Part shown: positions 10,695 to 18,290 of the stretch, piece by piece
Layout of the letters: each line of letters begins with the position of its first letter
Numbering within the stretch: position 1 is the first letter of the stretch
Made by a program: the position numbers and the translations under genes
Notes under the pieces: model-generated
Told to the model about the DNA's origin: nothing
Seen by the model: only the letters and a program-made list of their open reading frames with translations
The model's database searches: none
Source: Pseudomonas oligotrophica
Lineage (GTDB): Bacteria > Pseudomonadota > Gammaproteobacteria > Pseudomonadales > Pseudomonadaceae
Assembly: GCF_021726475.1 (NCBI RefSeq)
Contig: NZ_JAKJRU010000007.1
Span: 1-64,000, forward strand
Direction: 5' to 3'
Length of the DNA: 64,000 bases

Positions 10695-11441
10695 ATGCAG
10701 CTCAGGTTTGAAGAGGTAGGTAAGCACTTCGGCCAGCTGGAGGTCATCAAGGGCTTCAGCGGCGAATTTGCGCAGGGCGAGCTGGTTGCGTTGGTCGGCC
10801 CCTCGGGGTGCGGCAAGTCGACCTTGCTGCACCTGGTGGCCGGGCTGGAGAAGCCCTCGGCCGGCAAGGTGCTGGCCGACGGTCGTCCGATCAGCGGGCC
10901 GCACCCGAGTCGCACCCTGGTGTTCCAGGAACATGCGCTGTACCCATGGCTCAGCCTGCAGGCCAACGTGGCCATGGCGCTGGAGCTGCAGGGCGTGAGC
11001 CGGCAGGAGGCCTTCGAACTGGCGCAGGGCTGGCTCGAGCGGGTCAACCTGAAGGGCTTCGAAGACTATTACCCGCACCAGGTCTCCGGCGGCATGCGCC
11101 AGCGCACCGCGCTGGCGCGCGCGTTCATCGCCAAGCCTGAAGTGCTGTTGCTGGACGAGCCGTTCGGCGCGCTGGACGCGCTGACCCGCATGGCCTTGCA
11201 GGACGTGCTGCGCGAGCTCATCGAGGAACACCAGCCGACCGTGCTGCTGGTCACCCACGACGTCGACGAGGCGCTTTACCTTGCCGACCACGTGCTGGTG
11301 TTCAGTGCCCGTCCGGCGAAAGTCTTGCAGACCTTCAACTTCACCCACTGCGAGAAGAGCCACGATCTCTCGGAGTTCGCTGCCGAGCGCCGCGAGATCC
11401 TGCGCCTGCTGGGCATCAAGACGGAGGTTGCACACCCATGA
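10695..11441 (+). CDS. ABC transporter ATP-binding protein (SsuB/TauB-like)
   Basis: This 248-residue nucleotide-binding subunit has Walker A GPSGCGKST (residues 35-43), a Q-loop glutamine near 77, the signature SGGMRQR (130-136), Walker B EVLLLDEPF (148-156) and an H-loop in LLVTHDVDEAL. It energises uptake with the permease encoded by the next gene, whose ATG overlaps this stop by 4 bases, showing translational coupling. The C-terminal 35 residues follow the family pattern of short extensions. Confidence 0.9.
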   Translation: MQLRFEEVGKHFGQLEVIKGFSGEFAQGELVALVGPSGCGKSTLLHLVAGLEKPSAGKVLADGRPISGPHPSRTLVFQEHALYPWLSLQANVAMALELQGVSRQEAFELAQGWLERVNLKGFEDYYPHQVSGGMRQRTALARAFIAKPEVLLLDEPFGALDALTRMALQDVLRELIEEHQPTVLLVTHDVDEALYLADHVLVFSARPAKVLQTFNFTHCEKSHDLSEFAAERREILRLLGIKTEVAHP

Positions 11442-12211
11442 GCCAGCAGCGTCGTCTGACCGGACCCAAGAAATATGTCGCGGTGGTACTCGCCGTCCTG
11501 TTCATCCTGCTGATCTGGCAGGCCGCGGCCTGGAGCCTGCCGGACTTCCTGATGCCCGGCATTCCCACCGTGCTCGAGCGCATGCAGGCGGCGGTGCAGG
11601 AAGCGCAGTTCCGTGAAGGCCTGCTCGGCAGCATGAGCCGGCTCGGCAGCGGCTACAGCTTCGCCTTGCTGTTCGGCATCGGCTTCGGCCTCGTCGGGGG
11701 CGTGCTGTTCTTCTTCCGCGAAATCCTCCGTTCGGCCATCGTCATCCTGCAGTCGATCCCCTCGATCGCCTGGGTACCGCTGTTCCTCATCGTGATGGGC
11801 TTCGGCAACCTGCCGATCATCGTGGTGGTGGCGCTGGCCGCGTTCTTCCCGATGGCGCTGTCGGTGATGAACGCCACCGAGAGCGTGCAGCCGGTGCATG
11901 TCTCGGCCGCCCGGGTCATGGGCGCCTCGCGCTGGCAGCTGCTGCGCCGCGTCTACCTGCCGGCGGTGATGCCCGAGCTCATCACCGGTGCCCAGCTGGC
12001 GTTCGGCAACGCCTGGCGGGCGCTGATCTCGGCCGAGATGCTGATCGGCTTCGGCCAGGGCCTGGGGCGCTCGCTGGCCTACTCAGGTGAGATCGCCGAC
12101 ATGACCGGCGTGATGATGAACATCCTGGTCATCGCCATCCTGGCGACGCTGATCGACCAGGTCGTGCTGGAGAAATTCAAGCAGCGCGTGCTGCGCTACC
12201 AGTACGTGTAG
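11438..12211 (+). CDS. ABC transporter permease (SsuC/TauC-like, BPD_transp_1)
   Basis: This 257-residue inner-membrane permease has about six helices. The EAA loop that contacts the ATPase is present: after the segment SVQPVHVSAARVMGASRWQLLRRVYLPAVMPELITG comes the conserved G-A-x-x-A-F-G-N-A-W-R motif. The first helix is at residues 13-32. It overlaps the ATPase gene by 4 bases and is followed after 8 bases by a fourth gene of the same operon. Confidence 0.9.
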   Translation: MSQQRRLTGPKKYVAVVLAVLFILLIWQAAAWSLPDFLMPGIPTVLERMQAAVQEAQFREGLLGSMSRLGSGYSFALLFGIGFGLVGGVLFFFREILRSAIVILQSIPSIAWVPLFLIVMGFGNLPIIVVVALAAFFPMALSVMNATESVQPVHVSAARVMGASRWQLLRRVYLPAVMPELITGAQLAFGNAWRALISAEMLIGFGQGLGRSLAYSGEIADMTGVMMNILVIAILATLIDQVVLEKFKQRVLRYQYV

Positions 12212-12219
12212 GTGCGCGC

Positions 12220-12855
12220 ATGAGGGCGGGGTGGTGCTGGTGCCTGCTGGCCGGCCTGTGGCTGGGTGGCGCGACGGTGGTCGCGGCTTCGCCCCGGGCG
12301 CTGTCCAGCAACGCCGACGAGAGCCTGGAAACAAGGTTGCTCGCCGCACTGCCGGCCGAGCTGGCAGTAGAGCGCGCCAGGCTGCGCCTGGGCGTGGCCG
12401 ACGGCGCAGTCTACTACCGCTCCGCCGTGGCGGCGCTGGCGCCGGCGGGTAGCGAATTCGGCTGGGACGCGCTGGCCGGGCAGGTCTTCTGTATCGCCGA
12501 GGGGCACGACGCCGATGAGCTGGTCGCTCGGCGCTACGACGCTACGCCCAGGCGCTATCCCAGTTCGGCCCACGCGTTGATCGGCCTCAAGCTCGGCGAA
12601 TGCAAGGTAGTGGTGGAGGATGTCGTCCTGCTGCAGCCGCTCGCCGAACTGCCCGAGTGGCAGCGCTACAACCGGCTCCTGCCGAGCCTCGCGGACGCCG
12701 ATCGCAGCCTGGGGCTGGCTGCGGACCGGTCGGACGTGCAAGAGCGCCTGCAGCGCTGGATCCGGGGCGGGGAGCTGCCCGAACTGGTCCGCCAGGCGGT
12801 CGACGAAGTCGCATTCCAGGCCTACGTGCTCGCCGATACCCTGGACTGCCACTGA
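12220..12855 (+). CDS. Divergent periplasmic solute-binding-like protein, fourth gene of the ABC operon
   Basis: This 211-residue protein has a signal peptide (about residues 1-23, ending VVAAS). Its middle, WDALAGQVFCIAEGHDADELVARRYDATPRRYPSSAHALIGLKLGECKVVVED, recalls the second half of family 3 (amino-acid type) solute-binding proteins: a W-x-x-L-x-G-x-x-F-C-I strand, then a helix ending in a G-x-C strand. The usual N-terminal binding-lobe motif is largely missing, so it may be a shortened or reshaped domain. The 8-base gap to the permease makes co-transcription almost certain. The first operon gene already supplies a binding protein, so this one may be an accessory or sensor. The function is unknown. 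Confidence 0.65.
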   Translation: MRAGWCWCLLAGLWLGGATVVAASPRALSSNADESLETRLLAALPAELAVERARLRLGVADGAVYYRSAVAALAPAGSEFGWDALAGQVFCIAEGHDADELVARRYDATPRRYPSSAHALIGLKLGECKVVVEDVVLLQPLAELPEWQRYNRLLPSLADADRSLGLAADRSDVQERLQRWIRGGELPELVRQAVDEVAFQAYVLADTLDCH

Positions 12856-12867
12856 GAAGGCGCGGTC

Positions 12868-13476
12868 TCAGCGGCCTGACCCGATCAGCTGGGGCAGCGC
12901 CTCACGCAAGGCCTCGGGCCGCAGCGGCGCACGCAGGTGGCCGTGGAGCTTGCCATCCGGCCCGACCAGCGCGATGTTGCCGCTGTGGCTGACACTGTAG
13001 TCCCCGTCGGTTTGCCCAGCGGGCACGAAGGGCAGGCCCAAGGCGCGCGACAAGGCCTGCAGCTGCTCAAGTTCGCCGGTCAAGCCCTGGAAGCCAGCCC
13101 GGTAATAGCCCAGGTATTCCTTCAGCCGCCCGGGTGTATCGCGTGCCGGATCGGCCGTCACCAGCACCACCTGCAGCCTGCCCCGCAGCGAAGGCTCGAG
13201 GCTGTCGAGCAGGCGACGCATGTCGCTGAGCGTGGTCGGGCAGATATCGGGGCAGTGGGTGAAGCCGAAGAACAGCAGCAGCCAGCGTTGCCCGTGATTG
13301 CCGCTTTGCCACGCTTGGCCGTCCTGGTCGACCAGCTGGACGGCTGGCAGGGGGCGCGGCTGGGGGAACAGCAGCAGGTTCGCCTCGTCCAGCAGCCCGA
13401 CCCGGTCGAGCGCCAGGGCGGGGCTGGCGAGCAGTGCCAGGCAGATCAGCAGCCGGCAGGCCAGGCGAGCAGGCAT
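12868..13476 (-). CDS. SCO1/SenC family copper chaperone
   Basis: SCO proteins deliver copper to the CuA site of cytochrome c oxidase or handle thiol redox. The 202-residue protein has a signal peptide or anchor (MPARLACRLLICLALLASPALA), a thioredoxin-like fold with the copper ligands CPDIC (C75, C79) and the later conserved histidine in DYSVSHSGNIALVGPDG. A caa3 oxidase with a CuA subunit is encoded at 37.4-41 kb, a plausible client. It is convergent with the ABC operon (12 bases apart) and follows apt on the same strand. Confidence 0.88.
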   Translation of the reverse strand: MPARLACRLLICLALLASPALALDRVGLLDEANLLLFPQPRPLPAVQLVDQDGQAWQSGNHGQRWLLLFFGFTHCPDICPTTLSDMRRLLDSLEPSLRGRLQVVLVTADPARDTPGRLKEYLGYYRAGFQGLTGELEQLQALSRALGLPFVPAGQTDGDYSVSHSGNIALVGPDGKLHGHLRAPLRPEALREALPQLIGSGR

Positions 13477-13508
13477 CGAGTGGGCTCCGCGGTGCGCGTC
13501 GACCGCGA

Positions 13509-14057
13509 TCAGCGGTCGTTCAGGGCAAAGGCGGTGAGGGTGAAGGTGGGGATGCCGATATCCTGCAGCTTCTGCGAGCCACCCAGCTCGGGCAGGTCGA
13601 TGATGGCTGCCGCTTCGTGGATGTCGGCACGCATGCGACGCACCAGCTGCGCCGCTGCCAGCAAGGTTCCGCCGGTAGCGATAAGGTCGTCGAACAGCAC
13701 CACCGAATCGCCCTCGCAGAGGCTGTCGGCGTGGATTTCCAGGTGCGCCTGGCCGTATTCGGTCTGGTAGGGCTGTGCGAGCACGTCGGCCGGCAGCTTG
13801 CCCTGCTTGCGGAACAGCACCAGTGGCTTGTTCAGTTCGTAGGCGACGATCGAACCGATGATGAAGCCGCGGGCGTCCAGCGCACCGATGTGGCTGAACT
13901 CGGCCTCGATGTAGCGCTGGATGAAACTGTCGGCCACCATGCGCAGCGCCCTCGGCGACTGCAGCAGTGGTGTGATGTCGCGGAACACGACGCCGGGGCG
14001 GGGAAAGTCGACGACCGGGCGGATCAGGGTCTTGATGCTGTACTCGTCGAAGATCAT
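13509..14057 (-). CDS. apt: Adenine phosphoribosyltransferase
   Basis: Apt salvages adenine with PRPP to AMP. The protein has 182 residues, normal for the family. The PRPP-binding motif [13 protein letters not shown] is intact (about residues 120-132), as are the N-terminal [18 protein letters not shown] and the substrate loop [17 protein letters not shown]. It lies 3 bases downstream of anr on the same strand, suggesting co-transcription with the oxygen regulator. Confidence 0.96.
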   Translation of the reverse strand: MIFDEYSIKTLIRPVVDFPRPGVVFRDITPLLQSPRALRMVADSFIQRYIEAEFSHIGALDARGFIIGSIVAYELNKPLVLFRKQGKLPADVLAQPYQTEYGQAHLEIHADSLCEGDSVVLFDDLIATGGTLLAAAQLVRRMRADIHEAAAIIDLPELGGSQKLQDIGIPTFTLTAFALNDR

Positions 14058-14060
14058 CGC

Positions 14061-14813
14061 CTACTCCGAGCGGGCGGCGTCGGTGTCGAGGCTGCCGCCG
14101 GCCAGGGCGCACAGGCCGATCGGATCGAGGATGCGCACTTCCTTGCCCTCGGCCTCGAGCAGGCCGTTCTGCTGGAAGCGGGTGAACACCCGCGACACCG
14201 TCTCGACCGCGAGCCCCAGGTAGTTGCCGATCTCGTTGCGCGACATCGGCAGGCGGAACTGGTTGGCCGAGAAACCGCGAGCGCTGAAGCGAGCGGACAG
14301 GTTGATCAGGAAGGTGGCGATGCGCTCGTCGGCGGTCTTCTTCGAGAGCAGCAGCATCATCTGCTGATCGTCGCGGATCTCGCGGCTCATGATGCGCATC
14401 AGCTGGCGGCGCAGTTGCGGCAGCAGCACGCTCAGTTCGTCCAGGCGATCGAAGGGGATTTCGCACACCGAGGTGGTTTCCAGGGCCTGGGCGGTGACCG
14501 GGTAGGCCTCGGTATCCATCCCCGAGAGACCGACCAGTTCGCTGGGCAGGTGGAAGCCGGTGATCTGCTCCTCGCCATTGTCGGTCACGCTGAAGGTGCG
14601 CAGCGCTCCCGAGCGCACCGCGAACACCGAGGCGAAGCCGTCGCCCTGGCGGAACAGGGTTTCGCCTTTCTTCAGCGGGCGCCCGCGCTTGACGATGTCA
14701 TCCAGCGCGTCCATGTCCTGCATGTTCAGCGAAAGGGGCAAACACAAGCCGGAAAGGCTGCAGTCTTTGCAGTGCGCCTGGCGCTGAGCACGGACCTTGA
14801 TCGACTCGGGCAT
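14061..14813 (-). CDS. anr: Anr/Fnr-family oxygen-sensing transcriptional regulator
   Basis: Anr is the global anaerobic activator of pseudomonads (called FnrA in P. stutzeri). This 250-residue protein keeps all four [4Fe-4S] ligands: C15, C18 and C24 in the N-terminal cluster and C117 in [10 protein letters not shown] cNMP-binding beta roll spans about 40-150, and the C-terminal Crp-type helix-turn-helix includes [27 protein letters not shown], whose E-x-x-S-R recognition helix reads TTGAT half-sites. Candidate targets in this window are hemN and ccoNOP-1. It is upstream of apt and 107 bases downstream of hemN. Confidence 0.95.
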   Translation of the reverse strand: MPESIKVRAQRQAHCKDCSLSGLCLPLSLNMQDMDALDDIVKRGRPLKKGETLFRQGDGFASVFAVRSGALRTFSVTDNGEEQITGFHLPSELVGLSGMDTEAYPVTAQALETTSVCEIPFDRLDELSVLLPQLRRQLMRIMSREIRDDQQMMLLLSKKTADERIATFLINLSARFSARGFSANQFRLPMSRNEIGNYLGLAVETVSRVFTRFQQNGLLEAEGKEVRILDPIGLCALAGGSLDTDAARSE

Positions 14814-14920
14814 GGGGTGTTCCTGGGAGGCCTTCGATTTTCGCGCAAGGGTACCTCAGGCGGGGGCAATATCAAACAGCCCGGTGGTCGCAGGCGGGTC
14901 CGCGGGGCTTTTTCCGATGA

Positions 14921-16303
14921 TCAGACCACCCGGGAAAAACGCTGGCCGCGCTGCTCGGGCAGGTAGTGGTCGAACTGCATGCAGATCGCCCGGATCAACA
15001 GGCGCCCGGCGGGCTGGACCAACAGCTGGGTATCGTCGAGCTCGAGCAGGCCGTCGGCCGCCATCTGCTCGAGCATGGGCAGCGCGTCGGCGAAGTAGGT
15101 CCTGAACTCGACGCCGTGGGCGCGCTGCAGTTCGGCGAACTGCAATTCGAAGTCGCAGATCAGCTTCTGGATGACGAAGCGGCGGATGCGGTCGTCCTCG
15201 TTGCAGCGCAGGCCCCGCGCGGTGGTGAGCTGGCCGCGATCGATGGCTTCCTGGTAGGCGCCGATGTCGCTGGCGTTCTGGCAGTACAGATCGCCGAGCT
15301 GGCTGATCGCCGAAACCCCGAGGCCGATCAGGTCGCAGTGGCCATGGGTCGTGTAGCCCTGGAAGTTGCGCTGCAGCAGGCCGTCTTCCTGGGCCATGGC
15401 AAGGTCGTCGTCGGGCAGGGCGAAGTGATCCATGCCGATGTAGCGGTAGCCGGCATCGGTCAATTGCTCGATGCTGCGCTGCAGCATCGCCAGCTTGTCG
15501 ACGGGCGACGGCAACTGGCTGGCCTCGATGCGCCGCTGCGGCATGAAGCGCTCAGGCAGGTGCGCGTAGTTGAACAGCGAGAGGCGATCGGGTTGCAGGC
15601 CGATGATCGCCTCCACGCTGCGGGCGAACCCCGCCGGGGTCTGCAGCGGCAGGCCATAGATGAGGTCGATGTTGACCGAGCGATATTGCAGGGTCCGCGC
15701 CGCGTCGATGATGGTGGTGGTCTGCTCCAGCGTCTGCATGCGATTCACCGCGCGCTGCACCTGGGGATCGAGATCCTGTACGCCGATGCTGATGCGGTTG
15801 AAGCCCAGTTCGCGCAGCAGACCCATCGTCGACCAGTCCGCCTCGCGCGGATCGATCTCGATGCTGAAGTCGCCGTGGTCGTCGTCCTGCAGGTGGAAAT
15901 GCCGGCGCAGGGCCGCCATCAGGCGACGCAGCTCGTCGTGGCTGAAGAAGGTCGGCGTGCCGCCGCCCAGGTGCAGCTGCTCGACGACCTGCTGTGGCCC
16001 CAGGTGGCAGGCGACCAGCTCGATTTCCTTTTCCAGGCGCTCCAGGTAGGGCAGGGCCCGGCCATGGTCCTTAGTGATCACCTTGTTGCAGGCGCAGTAG
16101 TAGCAGACGTTGGCGCAGAACGGGATGTGAACGTAGAGCGAAAGCGGCCGGCCGGCATGGCGGCTGCCGCGCAGCGCATGCAGTAGCTCGAACGAGCCGA
16201 TCCTGCCGTTGAACTGCACTGCCGTCGGATAGGAGGTATAGCGCGGGCCGGCCTGATCGTAACGGCGGATCAGGTCAGTGTCCCAGCGGATGGAATCGAG
16301 CAT
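14921..16303 (-). CDS. hemN: Oxygen-independent coproporphyrinogen III oxidase
   Basis: HemN is a radical SAM enzyme that decarboxylates coproporphyrinogen III to protoporphyrinogen IX without oxygen, so haem is made under the microaerobic conditions in which cbb3 oxidases operate. It has 460 residues with the cluster motif CANVCYYCAC, the glycine motif LHLGGGTPTF and the HemN C-terminal domain. The N-terminal trip-wire RYDQAGPRYTSYPTA, diagnostic for true HemN rather than HemW, is present. An ANR box lies 60 bases upstream of the start. It is divergent from nadE. Confidence 0.97.
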   Translation of the reverse strand: MLDSIRWDTDLIRRYDQAGPRYTSYPTAVQFNGRIGSFELLHALRGSRHAGRPLSLYVHIPFCANVCYYCACNKVITKDHGRALPYLERLEKEIELVACHLGPQQVVEQLHLGGGTPTFFSHDELRRLMAALRRHFHLQDDDHGDFSIEIDPREADWSTMGLLRELGFNRISIGVQDLDPQVQRAVNRMQTLEQTTTIIDAARTLQYRSVNIDLIYGLPLQTPAGFARSVEAIIGLQPDRLSLFNYAHLPERFMPQRRIEASQLPSPVDKLAMLQRSIEQLTDAGYRYIGMDHFALPDDDLAMAQEDGLLQRNFQGYTTHGHCDLIGLGVSAISQLGDLYCQNASDIGAYQEAIDRGQLTTARGLRCNEDDRIRRFVIQKLICDFELQFAELQRAHGVEFRTYFADALPMLEQMAADGLLELDDTQLLVQPAGRLLIRAICMQFDHYLPEQRGQRFSRVV

Positions 16304-16362
16304 GTGCCTTTCCCGGTATGACGGCAGTGCGCGGATTCTAGGCAGGGGGCCGGGGGGCGGAC

Positions 16363-16376
16363 TTGACCTGTATCAA
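16363..16376. promoter_or_regulatory. ANR/FNR box upstream of hemN
   Basis: TTGAC-CTGT-ATCAA matches the ANR consensus TTGAT-N4-ATCAA in 9 of 10 positions. Its centre lies about 66 bases upstream of the hemN ATG, suiting class II activation of hemN on the minus strand. Because nadE diverges, the site might also affect nadE, but it is about 135 bases from that start. Confidence 0.85.
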
Positions 16377-16510
16377 CCAAGGCCGGCGCCTGGCGGATCG
16401 GCCGGGATGAACGGTTGGCGGGTGAATTCAGGCGTTCGTCGTGGTCGCATGCTTGTCTGTCGTATGCTGTCGTCTTTGCGAATACGCCCCTGGGCCAGAG
16501 GAGGAAATCG

Positions 16511-17338
16511 ATGCACAACCGCCAGCCGGAAATCGCTGCAGCACTCGGAGTTTTGCCGCCGTTCGATGGACCCGAGGCCGTCCAGGCCGAGATCGACCGG
16601 CGGGTACGCTTCATTCAGGACTGCCTTCGCCAGTCAGGCATGAAGACGCTGGTGCTGGGCATCAGCGGAGGGGTCGATTCCACCACCGCAGGGCTGCTGG
16701 CCCAGCGCGCCGTCGAAGACATGCGCGCGGCGGGCGAGGGCGACGACTATCGCTTCATCGCGGTCCGCCTGCCATACCAGGTGCAGCACGACGAGCACGA
16801 GGCGCAGCTGGCGGTCGACAGCATCGCGCCGGACGAATGCCACACGGTGAACATCGGCCCGGCGGTGCAGGCGCTGGCCGAGGCGACCGAGGCACTGGGG
16901 GCGCTATCGCCGGCCAGCCGCGACTTCGTGCTCGGCAACACCAAGGCGCGGATGCGCATGGTGGCACAGTACACCATCGCCAACGCGCGCCAGGGGCTGG
17001 TCATCGGCACCGACCATGCCGCCGAGGCGGTGATGGGCTTCTTCACCAAGTTCGGCGATGGCGCCTGCGACCTGACGCCCCTGGCCGGGCTGGTGAAGGG
17101 GCAGGTTCGCCAGCTCGCCGCCGCTCTGGGGGCGCCCGAGCAACTGGTGCACAAGGTGCCGACCGCCGATCTCGAGGAACTCAGCCCGGGCAAGCCGGAC
17201 GAGCATGCCCATGGGGTGGCCTATCGCGATATCGATGCGTTCCTGCAGGGGCAGGCGGTGCCGGAGGAGGCGGCCGCGGTCATCGTGGGCACCTACGACA
17301 AGACCGCGCACAAGCGGGCCCTGCCCAAGGAGCCCTGA
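16511..17338 (+). CDS. nadE: NH3-dependent NAD+ synthetase
   Basis: NadE amidates deamido-NAD with ammonia and ATP, the last step of NAD synthesis. The 275-residue length is that of the short, ammonia-dependent form with no glutaminase domain. The ATP pyrophosphatase loop [16 protein letters not shown] and the NAD-binding [20 protein letters not shown] segment are clear. The start at 16511 has a GAGGAAA ribosome site. An alternative upstream ATG at 16415 lacks one. The stop lies 4 bases from the convergent SafE-like gene. Confidence 0.96.
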   Translation: MHNRQPEIAAALGVLPPFDGPEAVQAEIDRRVRFIQDCLRQSGMKTLVLGISGGVDSTTAGLLAQRAVEDMRAAGEGDDYRFIAVRLPYQVQHDEHEAQLAVDSIAPDECHTVNIGPAVQALAEATEALGALSPASRDFVLGNTKARMRMVAQYTIANARQGLVIGTDHAAEAVMGFFTKFGDGACDLTPLAGLVKGQVRQLAAALGAPEQLVHKVPTADLEELSPGKPDEHAHGVAYRDIDAFLQGQAVPEEAAAVIVGTYDKTAHKRALPKEP

Positions 17339-17342
17339 GGAC

Positions 17343-18056
17343 TCAGTGCGCCTGGTGGGCTGCCGGCGTGGCCGAGTGGCCCATCAGCCATTGCTGGTGC
17401 GGCCCCGGCAGGGTCCACAGGCCGAACAGGATGACCAGCACCCCGCCAGCGACCCGCACCTGCCGCTTGCGCAGCATGGCGGTCAGCCGCTCGGCGGCCA
17501 GGCCGGTGGCCAGCAGGACCGGCCAGGTGCCGATGCCGAAGGCGAACATCAGTAGTGCACTCTGCCAGGCGTCGCCCTGGCTGGCCGACCACAGCAGCGT
17601 GCTGTAGACCAGCCCGCACGGCAGCCAGCCCCAGAGTCCGCCGAGCAATAGCGCGCGCGGCAGGCTGGTGACCGGCATCAGGCGGCTGGCGACGGACTGG
17701 ATGTGACGCCAGAGGCCGCGCCCCAGCGCCTCGATACGGGTCAACCCGCTCCACCAGCCGGCCAGGTAAAGCCCCATGGCGATCAGCAGCAGGGCGGCAA
17801 CCACACGCATCGCCAGGGCCGCCGGCCCGGTTGCCACCGCCCAGCCAGCCAGGCCGATCAGCAGGCCGGCCAGCGCATAGCTGAACACCCGGCCGAGGTT
17901 GTAGGCCAGCAGCAGGCGCAGGCGCCTGGCCCGCTGTTCGGGCGGGATGGCCATGGTCAGCGCGCCCATCAGCCCGCCGCACATGCCCAGGCAATGACCG
18001 CCGCCGAGCAGCCCGAGGACGAAGGCCGAGAGCAGCAGCGGGGCGAGTTCAGTCAT
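17343..18056 (-). CDS. Sulfite exporter TauE/SafE-like membrane protein of the cco cluster
   Basis: This 237-residue protein has about six helices and the motif GGHCLGMCGG (around residues 18-27) of the UreH/SafE-like branch found next to ccoS in many proteobacteria. The paired Cys/His residues in the first helix suggest metal handling, possibly copper, but the role is unproven. Its start overlaps ccoS by 8 bases, so it is the last gene of the ccoGHIS unit. It is distinct from the classic TSUP exporter at 2901-3650. Confidence 0.82.
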   Translation of the reverse strand: MTELAPLLLSAFVLGLLGGGHCLGMCGGLMGALTMAIPPEQRARRLRLLLAYNLGRVFSYALAGLLIGLAGWAVATGPAALAMRVVAALLLIAMGLYLAGWWSGLTRIEALGRGLWRHIQSVASRLMPVTSLPRALLLGGLWGWLPCGLVYSTLLWSASQGDAWQSALLMFAFGIGTWPVLLATGLAAERLTAMLRKRQVRVAGGVLVILFGLWTLPGPHQQWLMGHSATPAAHQAH

Positions 18057-18249
18057 CGTTGCGACGGTCCGTTTCTTCCGGCGCCTTGGCCTCGGCTTTC
18101 GGCAGCGCCTCGTCGTCGTCGAACAGGATGCTGTGCGCCGGGCTGTCGAGATCGTCGAACTGGCCGCTGTCGACGGCCCAGAAGAATACCCAGATGGCCA
18201 GTGCAACCAGCACCACGGCCACCGGGATCAGTACGTACAGAGCTGCCAT
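18049..18249 (-). CDS. ccoS: cbb3 oxidase maturation protein CcoS
   Basis: CcoS is a 66-residue single-helix protein needed for cofactor insertion into cbb3 oxidases. It has the family pattern: MAALYVLIPVAVVLVALAIW helix, then FFWAVDSGQFDDLDSPAHSILFDDD, followed by a charged tail. It lies 41 bases after ccoI and overlaps the downstream membrane gene. The start at 18249 is chosen because it begins directly at the helix; the frame upstream is antisense-like sequence of the gap. Confidence 0.92.
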   Translation of the reverse strand: MAALYVLIPVAVVLVALAIWVFFWAVDSGQFDDLDSPAHSILFDDDEALPKAEAKAPEETDRRNDD

Positions 18250-18290
18250 GTCGTCTACCTGTAAGGCACCGCGCCAGCCGCGCGGCGAGG

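Noticed and set aside
14814-14920. Possible ANR autoregulatory site upstream of anr
   Set aside because: Only one TTGAT half-site is present without a partner at the right spacing.
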